A stretch of 49,705 nucleotides of DNA from positions 1 through 49,705 of the forward strand of contig CABYOT010000011.1 of NCBI GenBank assembly GCA_902520695.1, written 5' to 3'. Positions 8,176-16,020 of this stretch are shown one piece after another; position 1 is the first letter of the stretch; each line of letters opens with the position of its first letter. The notes under the pieces were generated by a model, which made no database searches, had not been told where the DNA came from, and saw nothing but the letters and a program-made list of their open reading frames with translations. The DNA comes from an uncultured Pelagibacteraceae bacterium. Its GTDB lineage: Bacteria; Pseudomonadota; Alphaproteobacteria; Pelagibacterales; Pelagibacteraceae. A program made the position numbers and the translations under genes.

Positions 8176-9225
8176 ATGGCAAATATAAAATTTACTGGAG
8201 TACATAAATCTTTTGGCTCCAATAAGATTATTACAGATTTTAATTTATCGGGCAAGGATGATGAATTTCTTGTACTGGTTGGGCCATCTGGATGTGGAAA
8301 ATCAACTTTGTTAAGAATGATAGCAGGTTTAGAACAGATTGATGAAGGTGAAATATTTATTAATGATCAAAAAATAAATGATCTACATCCTTCCAAACGA
8401 CAAACTGCAATGGTGTTTCAATCATATGCTCTTTACCCTCACATGAATGTTTATGAAAATATGTCATTCGGGTTAAAGATAGAAAAGAGATCTAAAGAAG
8501 AAATCCAAACAAAAGTTATGCAGGCAGCAAAAATTTTAAAGATAGAGGAATTATTGGAAAGAAGACCCAAACAATTGTCAGGGGGACAGAGACAAAGAGT
8601 TGCAATTGGAAGAGCAATAACAAGAAATCCAAAAATATTTTTATTTGATGAGCCTTTATCAAATTTAGATGCAGCACTAAGATCAGAAATGAGAGTTGAG
8701 ATTTCTAAATTACATAATCAAATTAAAACAAATATGATTTATGTTACGCATGATCAGGTAGAGGCAATGACCTTAGCAGATAGGATTGTTATATTAAATC
8801 TTGGTAATATTGAACAAGTTGGAACTCCAGATGAAATTTACAACAATCCAGCAAATATTTTTGTAGCTCAATTTATTGGAACTCCAAAAATGAACATTTT
8901 ACCGCTAAACAATGAAAATATTATTTCAGAAAATAAAATTAAGTTTTTAGGTAATGAAATAATTTTTGAAAAAACTAAATTTGATAAAAAGAAATATTTT
9001 ATAGGAATAAGACCTGAGCATTTTAATTTATCTAATGACTCACAATTTAAATTTAAACCTAAAATTGACCTTATTGAAAATTTAGGAAATGAAAAGATTG
9101 TATATATGAGCAATGATAACTTAGAACTTAGCGCAAAAATTTCTAGTCAGGTAGATTTCCAAAATCAGATAAATTTCGACTCTAAAGATATTTTTATTTT
9201 TGACGAAAACGGAAGAAGAATTTAG
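8176..9225 (+). CDS. CUT1 ABC transporter ATP-binding protein, MalK/UgpC-like
   Basis: The 349-residue ATPase has Walker A GPSGCGKS at residues 36-43, the Q-loop in MVFQSYALYPH, signature LSGGQRQRVAIGRA, Walker B IFLFDEPLSNLDA and H-loop YVTHDQVEAM. The C-terminal ~120 residues form the regulatory TOBE-type domain of MalK-like ATPases (IGIRPEHF motif present). It is the only MalK-like ATPase in the window and presumably powers the two permeases of the minus-strand operon. It follows the SnoaL gene with one base between them. Confidence 0.92.
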   Translation: MANIKFTGVHKSFGSNKIITDFNLSGKDDEFLVLVGPSGCGKSTLLRMIAGLEQIDEGEIFINDQKINDLHPSKRQTAMVFQSYALYPHMNVYENMSFGLKIEKRSKEEIQTKVMQAAKILKIEELLERRPKQLSGGQRQRVAIGRAITRNPKIFLFDEPLSNLDAALRSEMRVEISKLHNQIKTNMIYVTHDQVEAMTLADRIVILNLGNIEQVGTPDEIYNNPANIFVAQFIGTPKMNILPLNNENIISENKIKFLGNEIIFEKTKFDKKKYFIGIRPEHFNLSNDSQFKFKPKIDLIENLGNEKIVYMSNDNLELSAKISSQVDFQNQINFDSKDIFIFDENGRRI

Positions 9226-9251
9226 ATTTTCTTTAGTAATAATAATAAAAT

Positions 9252-10151
9252 ATGAATTGGATAGTTGTCACAATTATTGCAGCCTTCTTTCAGAATTTAA
9301 GGTCGTCATTTCAAAAAAAAATCAATAAAGATGTTTCAACCATAGCGTCAACTTATGTAAGATTTTCTTTTGCTTTACCTTTAGCATTAGTCTTGTTTTT
9401 TATATATTTCAGAGAAGTTTCTGTAATTAATGAAATACTTAATCAACCAGGTTTCTTATTTAATGTGACTTTAGCATCAATTTTTCAAGTAATATTTACC
9501 TTTGTATTATTATACTTATTTAAGTTCTCAAATTTTGTTGTTGGAACCTCACTAAGTAAAACAGAAGTTATCCAAGTTGCTATATTTGAATATTTAATAT
9601 TAAACGAAAAATTAAGTAAAGTAGGAATTAGTGGAATTGTAATATCAACTCTAGGTATAATAATTTTATCGATAAAAGATTTAAAATTATTTATTCAAAA
9701 TTTATTTTCAAAAACAACACTAATTGGACTAATATCTGGCTTATTTTTAGCTCTGAGCATTGTTTATTTTAGATCTGCAGCATTATCTTTAGAAAATTTT
9801 GACTCAAATTTTGAAAAAGTAATATCAACCTTACTTTTTGGATTATTAATTCCGACGATTATTTTAACGATATACCTTTTAGTCTTTGAAAAAAAAGAAT
9901 TTAGAAAATTGTATAATGATAAATATGATTGTATGTTAATTGGTGTAGGAGGTTTTTTCGCATCTCTCTCATGGTTTTATGCGTTTACATTAATTCAAGC
10001 ATCCTTTGTAAGAGCAGTTGGTCAAATTGAATTATTATTTAGTTATTTTTCCTCAAAATATTTATTCATGGAAAAAGTAAAGTTAACAGAAGTCTTAGGT
10101 ATTGTTGTTTTTGTAATTGGAGTTACAATTTTATTACTTTCTAGTGTTTAA
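9252..10151 (+). CDS. EamA/DMT-family membrane transporter
   Basis: This 299-residue protein has about ten hydrophobic spans in two similar halves, the layout of drug/metabolite transporters. The first half ends near residue 140 (GISGIVISTLGIIILS) and the second near the C-terminus (VLGIVVFVIGVTILLLSS), both with the usual ending of an EamA repeat. It lies 26 bases after the ATPase gene and is probably in the same transcript. It may export an intermediate or import a related metabolite. It converges on the HpsN-like gene with two bases between the stops. Confidence 0.85.
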   Translation: MNWIVVTIIAAFFQNLRSSFQKKINKDVSTIASTYVRFSFALPLALVLFFIYFREVSVINEILNQPGFLFNVTLASIFQVIFTFVLLYLFKFSNFVVGTSLSKTEVIQVAIFEYLILNEKLSKVGISGIVISTLGIIILSIKDLKLFIQNLFSKTTLIGLISGLFLALSIVYFRSAALSLENFDSNFEKVISTLLFGLLIPTIILTIYLLVFEKKEFRKLYNDKYDCMLIGVGGFFASLSWFYAFTLIQASFVRAVGQIELLFSYFSSKYLFMEKVKLTEVLGIVVFVIGVTILLLSSV

Positions 10152-10153
10152 AA

Positions 10154-11440
10154 CTAATTAGAAAATCCGTATTTTCTAAGTCTTACATCTCCAGTTCGAG
10201 CATGAGCTTCCATACCTTCATACCTTGAAATTCTCGCACAAGCTGCACCCACTTCTTTAGTAGACTCTTTTGTCATCCTCTGAAAACTTAATGTTTTAAT
10301 GAATTTTCCGACAAATAAACCACCTGTATATTTTCCTGCACCTTTTGTTGGTAAAATATGGTTTGTCCCTGAACATTTATCTCCATAAGCAACTGTAGTT
10401 TCCTCTCCAATAAATAATGATCCATAATTCTTTAATCGGTCATGAAACCATTGAAGGTTTTTAGTTTGAATTTCAAGATGTTCAGGTGCGTATTCATCAC
10501 TAATTTTTGCCAATTCTTCGTCTGTGTCACATAAAATAACTTCACCATAGTCTCTCCAAGCAGCTCCTGAATTTTCTCTTGGTAAATCTGGTAAATCTGC
10601 AATTAATTCAGGAACTCTTTGCATTACATACTCTGCTAATTTTTTACTTTTAGTAAATAACCAGGCAGGAGAATTGTAACCATGCTCTGCTTGTCCAACT
10701 AAATCGAAAGCAACTAATTCTGGGTCTGCTGTTTCATCTGCTATAACTGCAATCTCTGTTGGACCAGCAAATAAATCTATACCTACTTTGCCAAATAAAA
10801 TTCTTTTTGATTCTGCAACAAATTGATTTCCAGGACCAACAAGCATATCAGCAGGTGCATTACCAAAAAGACCATAAGTCATTGCAGCAATAGCCTGAAC
10901 TCCACCTAAATTCATTATTACATCTGCTCCGCATAAGTCAGCGGTGTAAACAATAGCAGGATGAACTCCAACAGCAGGTTTTGGTGAGCTGCAAACAATA
11001 ATATTTTTAACACCAGCAACTTTAGCAGTAGTTACACTCATCACTGCAGATGCAATATGAGCATATCTTCCTGCCGGCACGTAACATCCAGCTGTATTGA
11101 CAGGAATTAATTTTTGACCAGCGAACAAACCATCAGATAGCTCTACTTCAAAATCTTGACCATAATTTTTTAATTGTGCTTCAGCAAATTTTCTAACTCT
11201 TTCATGAGAAAATTGAATATCATCTTTAGTTTTAGGATCTAAATTCTTTTTAATTTGTTCAATTTTTTCTCTTGTTACGATTACTTCACCTTCATATTTA
11301 TCAAATTTTTTTGATAACTCGATACATCCCTCTTCTTTTGTTTTCTCTATATCCTTTAAAATATTTTCTACAATTTCTCTAGTTTTTGTGTCATCTGTTG
11401 ATGAAGTTTTTGGTGATTTTTTTAAATATGTTATTGCCAT
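10154..11440 (-). CDS. hpsN: HisD-family NAD-dependent dehydrogenase, probable sulfopropanediol 3-dehydrogenase
   Basis: The 428-residue protein has all zinc and catalytic residues of the histidinol dehydrogenase fold: Q250 and H253 (GQAEHG), E320 and H321 (PEHLE), D354, H361 (GTNH) and H413 (EAHA). It is not next to histidine genes. The opening ITYLKK and the ending ARTGDVRLRKYG fit, from memory, the HpsN branch, which oxidises (R)-2,3-dihydroxypropane-1-sulfonate to sulfolactate in two NAD-dependent steps. Its surroundings support this: a Pta-family gene 41 bases upstream, taurine genes nearby, and SuyAB, which would consume sulfolactate, in the same window. A true biosynthetic HisD remains possible. 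Confidence 0.7.
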   Translation of the reverse strand: MAITYLKKSPKTSSTDDTKTREIVENILKDIEKTKEEGCIELSKKFDKYEGEVIVTREKIEQIKKNLDPKTKDDIQFSHERVRKFAEAQLKNYGQDFEVELSDGLFAGQKLIPVNTAGCYVPAGRYAHIASAVMSVTTAKVAGVKNIIVCSSPKPAVGVHPAIVYTADLCGADVIMNLGGVQAIAAMTYGLFGNAPADMLVGPGNQFVAESKRILFGKVGIDLFAGPTEIAVIADETADPELVAFDLVGQAEHGYNSPAWLFTKSKKLAEYVMQRVPELIADLPDLPRENSGAAWRDYGEVILCDTDEELAKISDEYAPEHLEIQTKNLQWFHDRLKNYGSLFIGEETTVAYGDKCSGTNHILPTKGAGKYTGGLFVGKFIKTLSFQRMTKESTKEVGAACARISRYEGMEAHARTGDVRLRKYGFSN

Positions 11441-11481
11441 CTTTAAATCCTAATTTAATTATTATTTTTTTCAATATTCAT

Positions 11482-12393
11482 TTAGTCTAAAGCTACCACA
11501 GCTGCCGCAATAGATGCTAGCCTTGCTGTCGCATCATCCGATCTACTAGTAATTACCACAGGAACTTTCCCTCCTATAACCACTCCTGCCGCACATGCAC
11601 CCATAAAATAAATCATCATTTTAACAAGGGCATTTCCTGTTTCAACGTTTGGAACTAGTAATACATCGGCGTCTCCAGCTACTATATTTTTTATGCCTTT
11701 TATCTCTGCTGATTTTTTTGATACACTATTATCAAAGGCAAGGGGGCCGAATATATCTGCATTTAAATTTTCTTTCTCAGCTAATTTACATATTTCTTTA
11801 GCATCAATTGAGCTTTGCATGCTGTCCAAAACTTCCTCTGTTGCAGACAAAATAGAAATTTTTGGTTTTGCAATTTTAATTCTATGGCAAAAATCAACTA
11901 CATTTTTCAGAATATGCATTTTTGTTTTAACATTTGGATTAACATTTAAAGCTCCATCAGTTATTATTAATGGCTTATCTTCTTTATCTAACGTCATATG
12001 CCAAATATGACTCAATCTTTTTTTACCGATTAAATTATATTTTCTTAATAAAACTTCTTTCATTAAAATATCTGTATGTATGTGACCTTTAACAATTATT
12101 TTTACTTGTCCATCACCAGCAAGCTTTGCAGCAACTTTAGCTGTGTTATTTTCAATTGGCTCATTTATTATTTCAAAATCAGAAATATCAAATTTTAATT
12201 CCTCAGCATTTTTTTTTATTTCTATTTCATCACCTATTAAAACGGGAATTATTAATTTTTCTCTTACGGAGTCCATTACAGACAGCATGGGAAGTCTTTT
12301 GCCTGCATTTACAATTGCCGCTTTAGCTCCTCTTTTTTGGTGAGCGATATCAAGCAAATTGATAGGACAAACTGTTGATTTATCTGAAAGCAT
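11482..12393 (-). CDS. Phosphate acetyl/butyryltransferase family protein
   Basis: This 303-residue, single-domain member of the PTA/PTB family has the conserved ends DIAHQKRGAKAAIVNAGKR and the C-terminal core DADVLLVPNVETGNALVKMM. These transferases exchange phosphate and CoA on acyl groups. The likely job here is to turn acetyl phosphate, released by Xsc from sulfoacetaldehyde, into acetyl-CoA, as sulfonate degraders need. It is upstream of the HpsN-like gene on the same strand, probably in one operon. Sequence alone does not separate acetyl from butyryl specificity; some close relatives are fused to or paired with enoyl-CoA hydratases, and none is seen here. Confidence 0.75.
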   Translation of the reverse strand: MLSDKSTVCPINLLDIAHQKRGAKAAIVNAGKRLPMLSVMDSVREKLIIPVLIGDEIEIKKNAEELKFDISDFEIINEPIENNTAKVAAKLAGDGQVKIIVKGHIHTDILMKEVLLRKYNLIGKKRLSHIWHMTLDKEDKPLIITDGALNVNPNVKTKMHILKNVVDFCHRIKIAKPKISILSATEEVLDSMQSSIDAKEICKLAEKENLNADIFGPLAFDNSVSKKSAEIKGIKNIVAGDADVLLVPNVETGNALVKMMIYFMGACAAGVVIGGKVPVVITSRSDDATARLASIAAAVVALD

Positions 12394-12456
12394 TGGATTT
12401 ATATATACTAAATTAATAAAAAAACTAATATACTATTATTGATATAAGGATAAATA

Positions 12457-13305
12457 GTGGAAGTAGTTACTAAAATAGCTCCAATCGCTCTAGCTCTTAT
12501 AATGTTAGGTCTTGGTCTAGGATTGACAGGGCGTGACTTCTTAAGAGTGATCAATTATCCAAAAGATTTCTTAGTTGGTTTTATTTGTCAGTTAATACTA
12601 TTACCAGTAGTTGCATTTATAATTGTATTAATATTAGATTTATCTATAGAGATAGCTTTAGGTGTAATGATTATTGCTGCTGCACCAGGTGGTGTCACAT
12701 CAAATGTAATGACTAAATTTGCAAACGGTGACGTTGCTTTGTCTATTTCATTAACGGCAATCATAAGTTTGATCAGCATAATTTCTGTACCATTTATAAT
12801 ATTCAAATCTGCAGATCTGTTAGGTATTTCAAATATTTCAACAAATATATCAATGATCGGAATTGCATTTAAAATGGCATTAGTTGTGACTGTTCCAGTT
12901 ATTTTAGGAATGATTATAAGAAAATTTGCCGAAAATTTTATTACCTCTAACATTTCAACTATTGAAAGGATAACAACTTTATTATTCATAATCGTTTTTG
13001 CCTCAATATGGATTGAAGAGAGAGAAAATATATTTACTTACCTCAAACAAGCTGGTTTAGCAGTTCTTCTACTAAATATAATAATGATGCTAATTGCATA
13101 TTATGTAGCAAAATTAATTGCAACGGGCATTAAACAAAGAAAGTGCATTGCAATTGAGTGTGGCCTACAAAATGGAACATTGGCGATATTTGTGGCTACT
13201 CAAATATTTAGTGATATTAGCTATATCATTCCTACAGCAGCTTACGCATTAATAATGTATATAACTGGTTTTATATTAATTTTTATTTTACGGAGATCTA
13301 ATTAA
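12457..13305 (+). CDS. Bile acid:sodium symporter (BASS) family transporter
   Basis: This 282-residue integral membrane protein has about nine spans. Typical BASS core motifs are visible: MIIAAAPGGVTSNVMTKFANGDVALS in the first half and IECGLQNGTLAI in the second, the sodium-binding crossover region. BASS proteins import organic anions with sodium. I chose the GTG start because AAGGA lies six bases before it and no ATG fits. It is divergent from the Pta-family gene by 63 bases, so an organic acid or sulfonate linked to that operon is a reasonable but unproven substrate. Its 3' end overlaps the convergent regulator by 8 bases. Confidence 0.85.
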   Translation: MEVVTKIAPIALALIMLGLGLGLTGRDFLRVINYPKDFLVGFICQLILLPVVAFIIVLILDLSIEIALGVMIIAAAPGGVTSNVMTKFANGDVALSISLTAIISLISIISVPFIIFKSADLLGISNISTNISMIGIAFKMALVVTVPVILGMIIRKFAENFITSNISTIERITTLLFIIVFASIWIEERENIFTYLKQAGLAVLLLNIIMMLIAYYVAKLIATGIKQRKCIAIECGLQNGTLAIFVATQIFSDISYIIPTAAYALIMYITGFILIFILRRSN

Positions 13306-14248
13306 TAAAAATCTGATTTAAAATTTTATTAAAAAGACTAGATAAAGATAAAATATTTTTTTCTTGGATAATAATTGTATCTTTCAATACTTTATCTTCA
13401 AGATTTAAATTATAAAGTTTTTTTTTATTAACACTAATATACTTATTTTTTTTCAAATAATTTAATTTTCTAACTACAGTGGGTCTTGGGATATTGGTAA
13501 TATCAGAAATTGACATTGCATTGACTCCAACCATTTCTATAATTGATTTATTTTTTCTCCACTTAGAAAAATTCCATCCGTTTACTAAATATGAATTAGA
13601 GACTGTTGAGTTAAGTATTATAACCATTGATATGGATAATTTTTCTAAATCACCAACTTGATTTTTCCATCTATTAGTTAGACTAAATATAAAATTATAA
13701 AAATAATACCAGCAGTACGTAAAATTTTGTTTTATTCGATTAGAAATTTCTTCAACATTCATTGACTTAATTACCAATTCTTTTTTTTTACAAATTTCAA
13801 TAATTTTAGCAAAAAGGGAGGATAAATTTTGCAGAGTTTTTTTAGGTTGCATTAATTTGTATGCAGATCTATCTATATATATTTTTTTACCTATTTTTTG
13901 TAGCACACCAAATTTTTCAAGATTTAAGATTTTTCGTCTTACACTTTCTTTTGGAATATTTAAATTTTTTGAAATTTCAATTATATTTATTTGATCAAGC
14001 TCTAAAGACTTATCGTATAAAAAGAAGGTATCGTAGTTCTCAACAATTTTATTATTAATATAAAATTCAAAGTCCTTATTTATCAAATAAAGAACAATCA
14101 TATATTTTTCTATATCTTGAAATTTCTCATAAGACGAATTCATCCATTCGGATAAAAATTTAAAATAAGTAGGAGCGAGTTCATCAAAATTTTGAGACAA
14201 AATTTTACGAATTTCTAATTCATTCAATTTTGAGTTGTTGTAGATCAT
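13298..14248 (-). CDS. Transcriptional regulator with two internally repeated winged-helix halves
   Basis: Counting from the longest frame (327 aa), each half has a DxEK-x-hydrophobic helix (DIEKYMIVLYLIN near 57, DLEKLSISMVIILN near 211). A winged helix-turn-helix follows (residues 98-137 and 255-291), and then an SSLF helix (SSLFAKIIEI, SSLFNKILNQ). The protein is therefore a tandem duplication, a single-chain pseudodimer. I placed the start at the third ATG. The two earlier in-frame ATGs (14281 and 14263) fall inside repeated operator-like GACCCAtTTTA motifs, so the upstream 11 codons are probably DNA-binding sites and not coding. The same motif between tauA and tpa suggests it regulates taurine uptake and itself. 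The family cannot be named beyond winged-helix. Confidence 0.8.
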   Translation of the reverse strand: MIYNNSKLNELEIRKILSQNFDELAPTYFKFLSEWMNSSYEKFQDIEKYMIVLYLINKDFEFYINNKIVENYDTFFLYDKSLELDQINIIEISKNLNIPKESVRRKILNLEKFGVLQKIGKKIYIDRSAYKLMQPKKTLQNLSSLFAKIIEICKKKELVIKSMNVEEISNRIKQNFTYCWYYFYNFIFSLTNRWKNQVGDLEKLSISMVIILNSTVSNSYLVNGWNFSKWRKNKSIIEMVGVNAMSISDITNIPRPTVVRKLNYLKKNKYISVNKKKLYNLNLEDKVLKDTIIIQEKNILSLSSLFNKILNQIFIN

Positions 14249-14256
14249 TTTTAAAG

Positions 14257-14324
14257 GACCCATTTTAAACTTTTGACCCAAAATTAGACACTAATTAAAA
14301 TTTTCATGACCCATTTCGGACACT
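14257..14324. promoter_or_regulatory. Three operator-like repeats at the regulator promoter
   Basis: Three copies of one motif are read on the plus strand. GACCCATTTTAAACTTTT starts at 14257, GACCCAAAATTAGACACT at 14275 and GACCCATTTCGGACACT at 14308. The consensus is GACCCATTTtaGACAcT. The copies lie directly upstream of the proposed regulator start and about 44-110 bases upstream of the divergent small gene at 14368. A fourth close copy lies in the tauA/tpa gap. Clustered repeats at a regulator's own start are typical of autoregulation. Confidence 0.7.
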
Positions 14325-14367
14325 CATAAAATAGCATGTATTAGAATATGTGTTTTAATGGTTTTTT

Positions 14368-14580
14368 ATGAGATTAAAAAGACGAAAAAGAGCACCAAAT
14401 ATTAACATTTCTTCTCAATTAACGCATAACTTTAATATTGATACCCCTCAAAAAGTAAATGTTGGTGCTCTTAAACTCAGAATTAAGAAAGAAGAAAAAA
14501 AAGAAAGCTTAAAGAATAAAGCTTTAGTATTTACTATTTTTTTCACTTTAGGAACAGTTGGTTATTTCATATCAAATTAA
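14368..14580 (+). CDS. Small basic protein with C-terminal membrane span
   Basis: This 70-residue protein has a very basic N-terminus (MRLKRRKRAP), a polar middle and one hydrophobic span at residues 52-69 ending at the C-terminus, so it would be tail-anchored with the basic part in the cytoplasm. I do not recognise a family. It is divergent from the regulator and starts 44 bases after the third operator-like repeat, so it could be controlled by the same protein. No good ribosome-binding site precedes the ATG. Confidence 0.55.
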   Translation: MRLKRRKRAPNINISSQLTHNFNIDTPQKVNVGALKLRIKKEEKKESLKNKALVFTIFFTLGTVGYFISN

Positions 14581-14669
14581 GTCACATTAAACACTTAGTT
14601 AAAAAAAATTGGGTGTAATTAGTACATATCAGTTATTGTAAAAAATATTAATTAGTTAATAATGTTCTT

Positions 14670-15005
14670 ATGAAACCATTTGCAGGATATTTAATTTTAG
14701 CATTAGGAATAACTACTGGTATAGCTGCAAACAGTTTTGCTAAAATTTCTGATGGTTTTACAAAAATAACACCAACTATAGCTTGTCTTCTTTTAATGAC
14801 CGTGACAATGATTTCCTTGGCAAAATCAATGACTGTAATTCCTGTAGCGTTTAGTTATTCAACCTACAGCGGTTTAACAGTTGCGGGTGTCGTACTATTT
14901 GGAATGCTAAAATATAATCAGATACCCAATATTTATGGATTAATTGGAATTTGTTTAATTGTTATTGGTGTAATAATGGTAAATTATTTAGGACGTGCAG
15001 GTTAA
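14670..15005 (+). CDS. Small multidrug resistance (SMR)-like membrane protein lacking the coupling glutamate
   Basis: This 111-residue protein with four membrane spans aligns by eye with EmrE/SugE over its whole length; the motif KISDGFTKITP matches KFSEGFTRLWP of EmrE. The membrane glutamate (EmrE E14) that couples proton and drug transport aligns with G17, and EmrE W63 with a tyrosine (STYSG). Without the glutamate, ordinary proton-coupled export is not expected. It may transport by another mechanism or need a partner subunit. It is alone in its transcript, 89 bases after the small basic gene, and converges on the LDH/MDH2-family gene. Confidence 0.75.
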   Translation: MKPFAGYLILALGITTGIAANSFAKISDGFTKITPTIACLLLMTVTMISLAKSMTVIPVAFSYSTYSGLTVAGVVLFGMLKYNQIPNIYGLIGICLIVIGVIMVNYLGRAG

Positions 15006-15014
15006 CAATACTAT

Positions 15015-16019
15015 CTATTTGAGCAGAGTACGAATATCTTCTATTATACTTTCAGGAATTTTAATATCAGATTTATAGTTTTTATTATATCTTCTGAATT
15101 TGTTTTCTCCTGGATATAATATTTCTTTTAGTCTTTTTAATTTAGGTAGTTTTTTAATTCTTTTTATATTTTCTTTAATTCTTTTTTTATAATTTGATTG
15201 AAATAGGTTTGCTTTCATCACAATAAATAAATGACCAATATTTTGTGGCCCAGAAAAATCATCAAAAGGATCTTTAACTTTTCCTCCATGATTACCTCCT
15301 GTATAAACACCACTTAATATATCAACCATCCACGCAAGTCCTGATCCTCTAAATCCTGCTATGGGAAGTTGAACACCCTCAAGCGCTTTTTTTGCATCAG
15401 TGGTTGGATTGCCATATTTATCCAAAGCAACCCCTTCAGGAATTTTAGAATTTGATCTTGATGCAACTCTTATTTTTCCTCTATTAATCATTGAGACAGA
15501 TGTATCCAATATAAATGGAACTTTAGATCCAGTTGGTGATCCAAAGCAAATAGGGTTTGTGCCAAATAAAGATTTTATAGCTCCATGTGGAGCAATAGCA
15601 GGCGGTGCATTAGTGAATACTAAAGCTATCATATTTTTTTTTACAGCTTGTTCAGCGTAGTATCCTGACATGCCATAATGCCCACTATTTTTAACTGCCA
15701 CAAGTCCTATACCTGTTTTCTTAGCATTGTTTATGGCTTTTTTTATAGCTGTATCTGCAGCAACGAAACCAATGCTGTTATCAGCATTTATATGAGTGAC
15801 AGATTGGGAAATATTTTTTAGTTTGATTCTAGGTCTTGGATTAATCAGTTTTTTTTGAATACGATCACAGTACATTTTTAATCTAGATAATCCATGAGTT
15901 TGAGCGCCTACTAATTCAGCATTAATTATTGCATCAGCACAAATATCTGCGTGTTTTTTTGGAAGTTTTAACTTATGAAATATTTTAATAATAGTCTTTT
16001 TAAGTTTGTTTTTTTCCAT
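15015..16019 (-). CDS. LDH/MDH2-family NAD(P)-dependent dehydrogenase, ComC candidate
   Basis: The 334-residue protein has the family hallmarks: VGAQTHGLSRL near residue 37, NSGHYGMSGYYAEQA near 112 with the catalytic histidine, GTNPICFGSP near 151 and GFRGSGLAWMVDILSGVYTG near 223. This family oxidises 2-hydroxy acids (malate, lactate, ureidoglycolate, 2,3-diketogulonate) and includes ComC, an (R)-sulfolactate dehydrogenase. It is the last gene of the tau operon, one base after the epoxide hydrolase. That makes a sulfonated 2-hydroxy acid a reasonable guess, with sulfolactate/sulfopyruvate interconversion as the model. Substrate specificity cannot be read from the sequence. Confidence 0.8.
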   Translation of the reverse strand: MEKNKLKKTIIKIFHKLKLPKKHADICADAIINAELVGAQTHGLSRLKMYCDRIQKKLINPRPRIKLKNISQSVTHINADNSIGFVAADTAIKKAINNAKKTGIGLVAVKNSGHYGMSGYYAEQAVKKNMIALVFTNAPPAIAPHGAIKSLFGTNPICFGSPTGSKVPFILDTSVSMINRGKIRVASRSNSKIPEGVALDKYGNPTTDAKKALEGVQLPIAGFRGSGLAWMVDILSGVYTGGNHGGKVKDPFDDFSGPQNIGHLFIVMKANLFQSNYKKRIKENIKRIKKLPKLKRLKEILYPGENKFRRYNKNYKSDIKIPESIIEDIRTLLK

Positions 16020-16020
16020 C

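Noticed and set aside
10154..11440. Histidine biosynthesis gene hisD
   Set aside because: Catalytic residues fit, but no his genes are near and the sulfonate context is strong; kept as an alternative in the feature entry.
12588..12989. Minus-strand 133-residue frame inside the BASS transporter
   Set aside because: It is antisense to conserved BASS motifs, and its composition is the mirror of membrane spans; no independent support.
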